NCBI RefSeq assembly: GCF_907164915.1
Contig: NC_061869.1
Coordinates: forward strand, 41,909,771-41,973,770
Direction: 5' to 3'
Source: Impatiens glandulifera
Taxonomy: Eukaryota; Streptophyta; Magnoliopsida; Ericales; Balsaminaceae
DNA length: 64,000 bases
The translations under genes and the position numbers were made by a program. Positions within the stretch are counted from its first letter, which is position 1, and the number at the start of each line of letters is the position of its first letter. The notes under the pieces were generated by a model. The model was not told where the DNA came from. It ran no database searches and was given only the letters and a program-made list of their open reading frames with translations. Of the stretch, positions 21,380 through 31,085 are shown in pieces.

Positions 21380-24300
21380 ACGGACAGAAAATGTGAACCC
21401 ACAATTATGAGAATCTCATACGAGTAGAGGCCTAGTAGATGCTTTGACTGTAATACTTTCGAACATGTCGGTTCTTTGCAGTAGTCTATGCAACAACTTT
21501 ATGAAAAAGAGGAAGACACTTTGGAATGATTTGAGAAGAAGCATTACAGACGAAGAACCGTGGGTTATTATGGGAGATTTTAACGTTACAAGATTCAGAA
21601 ATGAAAGAGAGCCTGAGACAGATATAACACAAGACATGCAGGATTTCAATGAATACATTCGAGACATATGTTGCATTGAACCGTCTACCTCAGGTAATCT
21701 ATTTTCATGGTCAACTATAAGAGGGACGGACAACATGAGAAAGAGAAGAATTGATAGAGGCCTAGTGAATTAAAAATGGGTGGAGTTTTACCCAAGAAGC
21801 AAAATTCAGGTTTTATAACCAGGTATCTCTGATCACTGCCCTTTGAAATTCTTTTGGGAGAAGGAGAAAAAACAGAAAAGACTCTTTAAGTTATTCAACT
21901 TCTGGATGAAAGATGAAGAATTTAATGAAATCCATAATGAAATTTGAAACATTAGAATTAATGGAACAAAGATGTTCAGAGTTTGTGAGAAACTAAAATT
22001 ACTGAAAGGGAAGCTAAATAAACTAGACTAGAAAAAATATAGTGGGAGTTCTAAAAGAGTAGAGGAAGCTAGAACGAAACTGGAGGAAATACAAAGCAAG
22101 GCACAAAGAGCCCCAAATCTACCTTATAATAGGGAAGGGGAAAAAGAGGCTCTTACGCGATTTAGAGACCTCTATTCTAAAGAGGAAAGTTTTGCTAAGC
22201 AAATATCTATAGAAAATTGGCTTTCATTAGGAGACAAGAATACTTCTTTATTCTATAAAAAATGTTCATCAAGGAATTTCAGAAATCAGGTCCTAAGGCT
22301 CACAAAATCAAATAAAGATATTTTAAAATGATAAAAGGCAGTTCATGAAGAAGTAATAAGTTTCTACAAAGAGCTGATTGGAACAGAAACGAGCACAATA
22401 ATAGAGGACAATCGAAGATTGCTTCAACAGATTGTGCAAAGGAAAATCAATGAAGAAAGTGATAACCAATTGATTACAAGAGTCAGTATGGAAGAAGTCA
22501 GAAAAGCTGTGTTTTCGATGAAAGGGGATAAAAGCCTAAAGATAGATGGTTTCAACGCGAACTTCTTCAAAGAAAACTGGAAAATAGTGGGTAAAGATGT
22601 AAGCTAAGGGGTTTTGGAATTCTTCCAAAACAGGAAAATGTTGAAGATATGGAATGCCGGAAAAAATTCAGGACCTTCATCCTATTTCATACTGCAATAT
22701 TATTTCAAAAATTATTTTACAACGTTTGAAAACAGTTATTAATAAGCTTGTAGGATTAGGGCAATTAACATTTATTCCTAAATGCTCTATTTCCCATAAT
22801 ATCCTACTCATGCAGAGCTTATTGAATGGATATTGCAATAAAAACATATCGCCACGTGTGGCTTTCTAAATTGACATTAGAAAAGTTTTTGACTCGATCA
22901 GATGGAGATCAATCCATGAATTCCTCCTTGTTGCAAGATTTCCAATTATTTTCATTGATTGAATTATGCAATGTGTTTCCACTCCTCACTTTGTTGTGAG
23001 CGTGAATGGTATTCATTGAGGCTTTTTCAAGGGTGAAAGGGGAGTAAGGCAAGGAGACCCTATATCTCTTTACCTATTTATCTTAATAATGGAAATTCTT
23101 GACTGCATTTTAAAAATGCTTTTGAGAAGTCATCATTTCAAATTTCACCCGTACTGCAAAGAAGAAGTAATAACCCATATATGTTTTGCAGATGATCTAT
23201 TTTTTGTGGCTTATGCGGATGTTGAATCTGTTAGTATAATTAAAAAAGCTCTAATAATCTTTTCGAGTATTACATGTTTATACATCAATGAGGTCCAAAG
23301 TCAGGCTTTTTATTGAGGGGTTAGTGAAGAAAGAAAAGAAAACATATTCAATATTATGGGAATCAAGGAAGGTGAACTACTAGTGAAATACCTTGGAGTA
23401 CCCTTATCATCAAAATAACTCTGATATAATCACTTCAAACAACTGGTAAAAAGTATAGAAATTCTGTCCTGGGTTGGTCTACGAAAAAACTGGTTTATAT
23501 AGGTAGAATCGAGCTCGTTAAAAGAGTCATCTTTAGAATTATTGGCTACTGGGCACAAAAGATAGTCATCCCAAAGAAACTAATGGCTGAACTCAATAGA
23601 ATTATGAGAGATTATATCTGGGGAACACAAGGCAGATGAGGAAAAAAAGTTAAATGGGAGGATGTTTTCACTCCCATAGAAGAAGGCGGACTAGGAATAA
23701 AAAGTTGTGTTGAATGGAATAAAACCCTCACTATCGGGAGCTTATGGGAGTTAGAGCAAAAAGCGGAATCCCTATGGGTGAAATAGGTGCATACAAGATT
23801 TATGAAACAAGGGTAGAGTATCTGGACACGAAGTATCAATGAATGAATGACATGGTCATTGAAGAAATCCTAAAAACAAGAAAAGATGCCTTTCAAATGG
23901 TGAAAACCATATTTGGAAATGGAAGAGGGGTACTATTTTGGCATGATCTTTGGCTGGATAATATTCCCATTATACTCAAAGAAGAAATGCAAGGAAACAG
24001 AGTTAGAAGAGAATACATCAAGTACTCATTTAAAGACGTCTATGAAAGTAAATGTGATTCACTTTTAAGGAGTATTCTTGAAGGTGATAGAATCCTAAAT
24101 GTAATGAGGTAGAACCAACTCAATGAAAGTAATGATGAAATATGCTGGAAAACAGAAAGCAATGAGATGTTTATTATAGGAAAGGCATGGGAAATGGTTA
24201 GAACAAGAGGACAGGAGGTAGATTGGCATAATATGGTATGGTCTCCAAAGATTATTCCTTGTCACCAATTTATTCTCTAGCTGGTATACAGGAAAAGGTT

Positions 24301-24921
24301 AACAACAAAAGACAAAATTCAAAAATACATAAACATTCATGATATCAAATGTGTCTTATGTTAGAGAGTTGAGGAAAACATAAACCATTTATTTGGGGAA
24401 TGCTCTTTTATAATACAAATCTGGAGGATGTATGCTGCAAATATGAACATCATCAAGTTTCTAGGAATATGGGATGAAATCCAAGAGTGGAAGAAGAATA
24501 AAGCAAAAGGAAGATCCTTTTAAGTAAGTATGTTGAAATGCTACTTTGGAGCAATAATTTACAATATTTGGAAAAAATAAATTCAAGAACTCACAGTGGA
24601 AGAAGTAAAACCACTGAAGATATTTGGAGAGATATAACTTCAGATGGAAATGCACTCATTCAACCTTGGAGAGGAATCAAAAGGAATGAAGAGAATAGAA
24701 TGCTCTACCAGATATGAGATATTTCGTTTGAGAAGGTCACAAGTAGAATAAAAATAAAAACGTTGTAGGCGTTAATTGATTGTTGTTGTTGTTGTCTTTA
24801 ATTCAATTATCGTTTCATTGTCAAATCCAGAAATTGTCTAGATCTGATCTTACACTTTTGTATTTTTTTCCCTCTTTTGGGTTTTTTTAATAAAATGGCA
24901 CTAAGTTATTTTCCCAAAAAA
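21380..24921 (+). mobile_element. L1-type LINE, 5'-truncated, inserted in copia-B
   Basis: A plus-strand non-LTR retrotransposon with 13-base TSDs at 21367-21379 and 24922-24934 and an A tail (CCCAAAAAAAA) at its 3' end. It begins inside the endonuclease, so ORF1 and the endonuclease start are missing. The 3' UTR has GTTGTTGTTGTTG and AATAAA about 30 bases before the tail. It separates copia-B gag from copia-B protease. Confidence 0.85.
21400..24720 (+). pseudogene. LINE ORF2 remnant (endonuclease, RT, zf-RVT)
   Basis: In order: the endonuclease end with EPWVIMGDFNVTRFRNE and FSWSTIRGTDNMRKRRIDR (21444-21773), a linker with NWLSLGDKNTSLFYKKCSSR, RT with SMEEVRKAVFSMKGDKS (22419-22607), PISYCNIISKIILQRLKTVI, VRQGDPISLYLF and the catalytic CFADDLFFVAYADVES (23089-23316), then FNIMGIKEGELLVKYLGVP. 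The C-terminal zinc-binding region has IIPCHQFIL, IKCVLC and INHLFGECSF (about 24240-24420). A small deletion in RT after KMLKIWN and many stops make it inactive. It is the same family as the LINE at 61691. Confidence 0.85.
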
Positions 24922-24934
24922 AAACTTTTTGGTA
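24922..24934 (+). repeat. LINE target-site duplication, right
   Basis: AAACTTTTTGGTA, identical to 21367-21379. On the minus strand copia-B coding resumes through it (TACCAAAAAG, the gag-pol linker). Confidence 0.85.
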
Positions 24935-26115
24935 TCCAAATTCACTTGGGTCCTCGATTAATCAGTCCCTTAGAAATCTATATTTGGGTTATTCTGATGG
25001 ACTTCCCTTTTTGTGTAGTAATAAGTGCGTATGATTTTGACTTAGCAGACATCTTCCTGTTAGCCATTGATCCCTTAACTTTAGATGATGGTTTTATTTT
25101 AAAACTCCTTGACTTCTTGTCAGGTTTTGGTTTGCTAGACTTGCTAGCTGTATCTAACTTAAATTTCAACCAGCTAACGATTGGTAGAACATAAGTTATC
25201 TCATCCTTTAAAGTTAAATCCTCAGAGTTTGAATCAGTTCTAGTGTCAGTTAAACTCTCTTTGACAAAGATTATTATCTTATGTTTGTTAGTTGTTGAGT
25301 TTAACTTCTTATAGGACTTATATGAGTCATTGCCATCAAATCCTAGACCGGATTTACATCTGGCAGGCTTGAAAAGACTGATCTTATATTTAACAGCTTC
25401 TTCAGACCTTGTCCAAAAACTCATAATATATAATAAATGATGGGTTTCAGAAAATAGAGTTTGAACTTTTTCTTTGAGCATATCATTCTCATATGAGATC
25501 TCAACTTAATTCTTTTTAAAAAGTTTTGGCTCAGAAATTTGAGATGAATAAGAGTTATTAGATTCATATTTTAATTTCATTTTGTTAAATGAGTCCAATA
25601 AATTCTTGTACTCACTGACCATGTCATTGAGTGCAGAAGTCAGTTCATCTTTTGTAAAATATTTTGAGGAAGAGTCTATTACTTTTGATTTGTCATCTGC
25701 CATTAGGCATGTGACATCTTCATTGTCGCTTTCGCCAGATAAGTCTTCTGAATCACTATTAGCCTATTTAGACTTATTTTCAGCACTTACAAGAGTCTTC
25801 TGCTCAGTTAGGTTCTTCTTTGTTTGAACATTACAACCATAGATTTGGATGTGCTTCTTTTTGATTTTTTTAGTATAGGAGCATGACTTGATCTTTCTGA
25901 ACACATCCATGTTGAACGACTTGTACATGATGTCTTTAGCAATATCGTCTAAGTTGTTCATCATCTTTTCTTCAGTCGTCCATTCGTATCTTGGTTTTTC
26001 AATCTTTATAGGACCATTAGAGATGACATACAGCATGTCATAATTGATAACAACCAAATACGCTTACATCCTTTTCTTCAAGAAATCATAGTTTTCTTTT
26101 GAGAACATGAGAATT
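24935..26115 (-). pseudogene. gag: Copia-B gag
   Basis: Minus-strand pieces: MLYVISNGPIKIEKPRYEWT and MMNNLDDIAKDIMYKSFN (26057-25764), MADDKSKVIDSSSKYFTKDE with LNDMVSEYKNLLDSF (25703-25506), and EEAVKYKISLFKPARCKSGL to GLINRGPK (25481 to about 24940). The middle of Gag, including the CCHC zinc knuckle, is absent: IQIYGCNVQTKKNLTEQ passes directly to KTLVSAENKSK. Stops separate the three pieces. The first residues are unclear because a stop lies between LKKRM and AYLVVINYD. Confidence 0.8.
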
Positions 26116-26168
26116 TGTTTAACTCTGGAAATGATTTGGGTTCTTGTTTCTTGAGAATAGAAAACGGA

Positions 26169-26180
26169 GCTCTGATACCA
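26169..26180 (-). promoter_or_regulatory. Copia-B primer-binding site
   Basis: Minus-strand TGGTATCAGAGC, two bases inside the LTR terminus ATCTTATCA (26183). Confidence 0.9.
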
Positions 26181-26182
26181 AT

Positions 26183-27413
26183 TGATAAGATTAGTGTAAT
26201 CAATAGAGACAGAGGTCTGACTATTGATAACAACTTCGGACAAACGGATTGATAGAAATATTGTTAAGGATAAATACCTCTTTCTATTCTTCACAAACCT
26301 TCACAAACACTTGAAACGATTCAAGTGTGGAATTGTTTGTTTGGGTATGAAGTCTTGAACCAATGAATAATGAAATACAGAAGAAAAGATCACAGAAATA
26401 TGTTTATGGACGTTCAGAGCTAGCTCTTCTACGTCACCCCTTCTTCCAACAACCGGAAGGATTTCACTAAACTTCTTGAATCAAATACAGTTCACTGAAT
26501 AGCTAGCACTCTGTTGAACAAAACAGACTCTAGTCAACTTACAATATGATTAAGAATATCTCTCAGCTAAAACAATGTTTTGATTCTCTCTCTTGGACTT
26601 GAGTATGATGTACAATCAGTAAGTGCAAGAGCGATTCGGTAATTCGTGAGTAATGTGAGTAGAGTAACTTGTAATTCTTCTGGCTGATTTGTCCATTGTC
26701 CTTGAGAAGTTAAATATAGTGGAATGACACCAACAATAAAATCTTCTGTATGGACACGTGGCACACGCCCATAGGATGGCCGCCTCAAGGATTGAGTACA
26801 ACAAGCTCTATTCTTCTGGAACGTGGCCATACTGAACGATAGTGTGCGAGATATCCTTCTATAACTGTCCTGAACAAGCAGTGAGAGGAATAGTTGCGTT
26901 CATTCATTTGATGCAAGTAGCTTCCGTACTGAACTGCAAGAGAAAGTGGAGTAGGAGTAGCGTATAGCTGGTTGATCGTGGGTATACGTATGCTAACTTC
27001 AGACGGATGTTGAAGCAAGGAATTAGACGAGCTCCATTAGACCACGAAGTATAATAGAAGTAAATTCCCACGTCTATCAGAGAGATCTATTATACTACAA
27101 TGTCTAATTGAGTTAGACTGCAACGTCTAACTATGCATCCCATTAGACTACCAAGTCTAATGGAGTTAGACTATATCGTCTAACCTTACATAAATTCAGA
27201 AAAATCTGAAGGAGTTAGACTAGCATGTCTAAATATTTATCTATTAGACTGACACGTTTAACTACGTATCTGTTAGACTAGCACGTCTAATTACGTATAT
27301 ATTAGACAGGCATGTCTAACTACGTATCTGTTAGACTAACACGTCTAACTATGTATTTTTTAGACTAGAACATCTAACGACGTATCTGTTAGACTGGCAC
27401 GTCTAACTACGTA
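26183..27413 (-). mobile_element. Copia-B 5' LTR, proximal part
   Basis: The LTR end (26183, minus-strand ...CTTATCA) lies next to the PBS. It contains the leader hairpins (26404-26460, with the palindrome AGAGCTAGCTCT), a TATA-like TATATTTAAC near 26710, and a palindrome array with TTAGACTGGCACGTCTAA at 27030-27413. A 5.5 kb element interrupts the array. The LTR resumes at 32907 for about 50 bases and is then lost. Confidence 0.8.
27409..27413 (+). repeat. Target-site duplication ACGTA (left)
   Basis: ACGTA lies directly before TGTTAGGATC (27414) and recurs at 32902-32906 directly after ...TTTCTATCA (32901). Confidence 0.9.
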
Positions 27414-27755
27414 TGTTAGGATCGGGGACGCCCTTGGAGGACCGGGGGTGATTTCCGGTTTTGGTAAGGGTGGCCGCTTACAGCAACACACAACACTTTG
27501 GTGATAGTCCGGTTAGAGACTAAAACCGCTCTTAACACTACACAAACCGTTACAAACTTCTTGAACCGAGTTCAAGTGCGGAAGTAGTTTGTTTCGGCTT
27601 GAAGCAACACACAAGACTTTGGATGATATTTGTAAGTGATCGGCTAGAGAAGATAGATGGACCGGTTTGGTTAAGGATTATGTTTAGGTTGGTAATAGTT
27701 CGGTTTTTAGAGTGAGTAAGCTGGAAATAAAGAAAATAACACGAGACAAGATTTT

Positions 27756-27815
27756 TTATGGATGTTCGGAGCAAACCCTCCTACGTCACCCCTTCTTCTC
27801 AGGTTATGAGAAGGA
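27756..27815 (-). promoter_or_regulatory. Two-hairpin leader motif (young element, 3' LTR)
   Basis: Minus strand CCTTCTCATAACCTGAGAAG, AAGGGGTGACGTA, GGAGGGTTTGCTCC, GAACATCCATAAA. Stem bases are kept while loops differ from LTR1 (GGAG-TTTTAT-CTCC there). The identical copy in the other LTR is at 31428-31487. Confidence 0.7.
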
Positions 27816-28058
27816 TCTCCACTAACTCTTTAGAGTTACAATTACACTTCCGGTCGAGCCCAACTTCGCTACTCGCCGGTTACACCAAACTCACACTTTG
27901 ATGTAATACAACAACTCAACAAAAACAACACACAAACAAGCTTCCGGTTTTAGGCAAACCGGTTTTAGAATATAAGACTTTATCTCTCTAGAATTTAATG
28001 CTTTGATGATTTCTTTTCGTAATCCGTCACTTGCATTTAATGAAGACGATCCGTCTTC

Positions 28059-28087
28059 CTTTTATAGCTGAAAGGACACAACGGTCA
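28059..28087 (-). promoter_or_regulatory. Core promoter, young element 3' LTR
   Basis: Minus strand TGACCGTTGTGTCC, then TATAAAAG (28059-28066). The other LTR has it at 31731-31759. Confidence 0.65.
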
Positions 28088-28257
28088 TATTTTTCTCTCT
28101 CCTGGTAATGATCAAGAGGCTTGCACGCCTTCCCTCTTGGACAGATCAATTTGGACACATGGCAGACATGCACTTTAACCGGTTTGCATGTTGGACACAT
28201 GGCAGACATGCGCTTAGCCGGTTTTCATTTTGAACACATGGCAGCTCTTAGCCGGCT

Positions 28258-28410
28258 GCCTGACAGCTACCTGCTGCCTGGAGATTGCTTCTGGATTTGG
28301 ACAAGCATGCCTGACAGCTACCTGCTGCCTGGAGATTGCTTCTGGATTTGGACAAGCATGCCTGACAGCAACCTGCTGCCTGAAGATTGCTTCTGGATTT
28401 GGACAAGCAT
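28258..28410. repeat. 51-base tandem triplicate in LTR
   Basis: Three units of 51 bases starting GCCTGACAGC and ending GGACAAGCAT (28258, 28309, 28360). The period is a multiple of three, which creates spurious open frames on both strands. The second LTR carries the same array at 31930-32082. Confidence 0.9.
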
Positions 28411-28429
28411 GCAGCATTTAATCAACCGG

Positions 28430-28815
28430 AACCGGAACATTGAATGACTGAGCGACTGCATTTAATCAACCGGAACATTTATGACCGAGCGGCTGCAGTT
28501 AATCAACCGGAGCATTTATGACTGGGCGGTTGCACTTAATCAGCCGGCACTTAATCAACCGGAGCATTTATGACTGAGCGGTTGCACTTAATAACCGGAA
28601 CATATTTATGATTGGAGCGGCTCACTTAATAACTGGAACATATTTATGATTGGAGCGGCTCACTTAATAACCGGAACATTTATTATTGAGCGGCTGCATT
28701 TAATAACCGGAACATATTTATGATTGGAGCGGCTCACTTAATAACCGGAACATATTTATGATTTGAGCGGCTCACTTAATAACCGGAACATTTATTATTG
28801 AGCGGCTGCATTTAA
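28430..28815. repeat. CCGGAACATTTATGA tandem units in U3
   Basis: About ten degenerate units of roughly 36-38 bases with TTAATAACCGGAACATATTT and GGAGCGGCTCAC. They lie upstream of the promoter in the LTR's own orientation and recur at 32102-32487. Confidence 0.8.
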
Positions 28816-29034
28816 TGGCGGTTGACCGATCCGGTTTGACTGAACTTTACTGACCGGTTCCGGACTCCTTGACTGAACTCCGGTTGACCAACCAGTTGAC
28901 TGAACTTCTTGGACAAACCGGTTGCGGTTGCTTTTACTTCAAACCGAAGTCAAACAACCGGAACGGTATATATATTTCCAACCGAATGGATTTTTCTCAA
29001 TTTCCCTGAAACAGCAAAACTTTAAATATTATTT

Positions 29035-29105
29035 GCAGCCAGTGGGATTTGATCCCTGGTCACCTGTGTGACAGGCAGAGGCATTTACCACTACGCTACA
29101 ACAGC
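29035..29105 (-). other. tRNA-Asp(GUC)-like cassette, young element 3' LTR
   Basis: Minus strand: GCTGTTG, TAGCGTAGTGGTAAA (A box), CCTGTCAC (anticodon GTC), GTGACC, GGGATCAAATCC (B box, closer to consensus than in the plus-strand family), ACTGGCTGC. Not annotated as a tRNA gene because the acceptor and T stems are incomplete. Confidence 0.8.
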
Positions 29106-29229
29106 TTCTTGTTATATTTAAACCAGTTAATATATTTGATATAACTTAGCGGTTTAACATATATTTTTCATAAGTTATAACAATTATTTTCTAACCGGTT
29201 TAAAATTAATCTACTTAATTTTTCTATCA

Positions 29230-29332
29230 ATTTCTCCCTTTTTGATTATTTAGAATAAATATTCAAAACTTGTAATGTATGGCCGGTTTTAAAATTAATC
29301 TACTTAATTTTTCTATCAATTTCTCCCTTTTT
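29230..29332 (-). promoter_or_regulatory. Duplicated purine tract and LTR start
   Basis: Minus-strand AAAAAGGGAGAAAT occurs at 29230-29243 beside the actual LTR start (29229) and again at 29319-29332 beside a second LTR-start-like TGATAGAAAAATTAAG ending at 29318, 89 bases upstream. The plus-strand family has the same doubling, but there the outer copy is the LTR boundary. Confidence 0.75.
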
Positions 29333-29379
29333 GATTATTTAGAATAAATATTCAAAACTTGTAATGTGTGGCCGGTTTT

Positions 29380-29640
29380 TAAAAATCTTATATTTGTTTG
29401 GCCGGTTTTAAAGAACTTACACTTGTTTGGCCGGTTTTTGAAGAACTTACACTTGTTTGGCCGGTTTTAAAGAACTTACACTTGTTTGGCCGGTTTTTGA
29501 AGAACTTACACTTGTTTGGCCGGTTTTTGAAGAACTTACACTTGTTTGGCCGGTTTTAAAGAACTTACACTTGTTTGGCCGGTTTTTGAAGAACTTACAC
29601 TTGTTTGGCCGGTTTTTGGAAAAACGGTTTCGTTTAAGAA
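29380..29640. repeat. GAACTTACACTTGTTTGGCC tandem repeat
   Basis: About eight units of roughly 31 bases (GAACTTACACTTGTTTGGCC then GGTTTT plus a few bases), lying between the RNase H stub and the purine tracts. The plus-strand family has only two or three related units (13510-13575, 16920-16985), so the array expanded in this subfamily. Confidence 0.85.
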
Positions 29641-29768
29641 TTTTTTTTTTTTAAACAAATTTCCTTCAAATTCTGTAATCTAACAATTCTAAAATATTTC
29701 TAAGGGAAGAAAACTTAGACTCGAGAAGTGGCTTTGTGAGGATGTTAGCCACTTCATGCTTGTTCCCT
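29640..29768 (-). pseudogene. pol: Protease/RNase H stub of the young element
   Basis: Minus strand, +1 to gag: a protease-like DSRLLTNTS, then directly EGNKHEVANILTKPLLESKF and SSLRNILELLDYRI, the C-terminal end of copia RNase H. The junction is base-for-base comparable to those at about 13345 and 16766. Confidence 0.75.
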
Positions 29769-31037
29769 TCAAATGATGTGTTCGTCAGCAGCCGGCTGTC
29801 CGGATGCCATGATGTCTCTTCCAAGCTTCTGTCTTGATTTACCTGCATTCATAGACAATAAAGAATCTGGTCCCCATTTTTCTTTGGGTCCGTGGCTTAT
29901 TAGTCCCTTGGGAATCCAGACTTTAATAAGTCGGATAACTTTCCCGGTTATGGTTCTAATTACTTTTCCGGTACTTGGCTTGACATTTTTCTGTTGTCCT
30001 AAGAGTGCCTTATTTTGTGGGTGTGTATCGGTTTGTTTACCTGCTGGCCGGTTGGCTTTCCTTCTCTCAGGATGAAGCCATTTTTCCGAGTCAGTTGGAC
30101 TTACATATTTTATTTCTTTTTCCGGTTTTGAGTCACATTGTGCCTCATTGTCGGTTGATGAACTCTTGACAAATCTTATGAAAGGAAGATTGTCTTTTGT
30201 GAGTTTCATCCCGTTGGAATGCTTGTGAGTGGCGGATTTGTTATAACCAATACCAAATTTACATTTGGGATGTCTTTGGTAATTAGACATCTGGCTTACC
30301 GCTTCACTAGATCTCTTCCAAGAAGCCGTGACATATTTAATTCTCTCATTTTCTTCGGTTAACGATTGGACTGTCTCCTTGAGCTTCTCATTCTCTAAGG
30401 ATAGTCCAACCGGTTCGTAAGTCTCGGTTCCGCTTGGCTCACCAGCGGTACCACTTGACTTTCCGGTTTCATATTTTGTTTGGGTCGGTATTAAAACAGC
30501 CAATTTTTTGAACTCATCGACCATGTCATTGAGTGCAATAACTAAGTCTTCTTTAGTAAATTCTTCAGAAGAGAAATCAAATACCTCAGATTCTTTCTCC
30601 GCCATGAAGCATGCATCAACTTTATCATCGCCGTCGCTGGATGATGAGTCGTCCGAATCGCTATCGGCCCATTTGCTATTGATTTCATAAGCTATCAGAG
30701 CCTTATGATCTTTCCGGTTCTCCTTTATTTGGTCGCTGCCCTCACACAATTGGATCAACTTCTCCCAAATTTCTTTAGCAGAAGAGCACAGCTTGATCTT
30801 ACTAAACATATTTTTGTCCAACGACTTGAACAAAATGTTTTTAGCAACATTATCCAGGTTGTTCATCTTCTTATCTTCCGTCGTCCATTTGTATCTTGGC
30901 TTATCAATCTTTATCGGACCATCGGTAATAACATACCACATGTCGTCGTCTTGTGAGGCCAAATGCACTTCCATCCGTATCTTCCAATCAACATATTCTT
31001 CGATGCAGAACATGGGGGGCTCGTTGATGAAAGACAT
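29769..31037 (-). CDS. gag: Intact Gag-like ORF without zinc knuckle
   Basis: An open frame of about 422 residues. The chosen start is the ATG at 31037 (MSFINEPPMFCIEEYVDWKI), 35 bases after the PBS and matching the MSF start of the relative at 11446; the frame is open further upstream through the PBS, which is not expected to be translated. Features: WKIRMEVHLASQDDDMWYVI, KKMNNLDNVAKNILFKS, AKEIWEKLIQLCEGSDQIKE, then a jump to HKALIAYEINSKWADSDSDD that omits the rest of the capsid and the CCHC motif. An acidic stretch, a coiled-coil-like LSLENEKLKETVQSLTEENE, PTDSEKWLHPERRKANR and WIPKGLISHGPKEKWGPD follow. It ends ADEHII. Likely a partial Gag that could join particles made by relatives. Confidence 0.8.
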   Translation of the reverse strand: MSFINEPPMFCIEEYVDWKIRMEVHLASQDDDMWYVITDGPIKIDKPRYKWTTEDKKMNNLDNVAKNILFKSLDKNMFSKIKLCSSAKEIWEKLIQLCEGSDQIKENRKDHKALIAYEINSKWADSDSDDSSSSDGDDKVDACFMAEKESEVFDFSSEEFTKEDLVIALNDMVDEFKKLAVLIPTQTKYETGKSSGTAGEPSGTETYEPVGLSLENEKLKETVQSLTEENERIKYVTASWKRSSEAVSQMSNYQRHPKCKFGIGYNKSATHKHSNGMKLTKDNLPFIRFVKSSSTDNEAQCDSKPEKEIKYVSPTDSEKWLHPERRKANRPAGKQTDTHPQNKALLGQQKNVKPSTGKVIRTITGKVIRLIKVWIPKGLISHGPKEKWGPDSLLSMNAGKSRQKLGRDIMASGQPAADEHII

Positions 31038-31071
31038 GATGGTATTCGGCTGCTTGAGTGTTAAGATCCTC

Positions 31072-31083
31072 GCTCTGATACCA
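31072..31083 (-). promoter_or_regulatory. Primer-binding site of the young element
   Basis: Minus-strand TGGTATCAGAGC, two bases after the 5' LTR terminus at 31086. Confidence 0.95.
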
Positions 31084-31085
31084 CT

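Larger units (their letters stand above)
27414..29229 (-). mobile_element. 3' LTR of the young gag-only element
   Basis: Minus strand TGATAGAAAAATTAAG...GATCCTAACA. It contains the tRNA-like cassette (29035-29105), CCGG-rich tandem units, a 51-base triplicate (28258-28410), the promoter (28059-28087), leader hairpins (27756-27815) and U5. Confidence 0.9.

Noticed and set aside
24877..25194. Plus-strand frames over copia-B gag (24877-25194, 25582-25827)
   Set aside because: They are shadows of minus-strand gag and cross the LINE junction.
28121..28447. Open frames of 60-108 codons on both strands at 28027-28447 and 31699-32119
   Set aside because: They are produced by the 51-base repeat and recur identically in both LTRs; no family resemblance.
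29035..29105. Functional tRNA-Asp gene
   Set aside because: The acceptor and T stems have several mismatches and the block repeats at the same place in every related LTR, so I call it tRNA-like.
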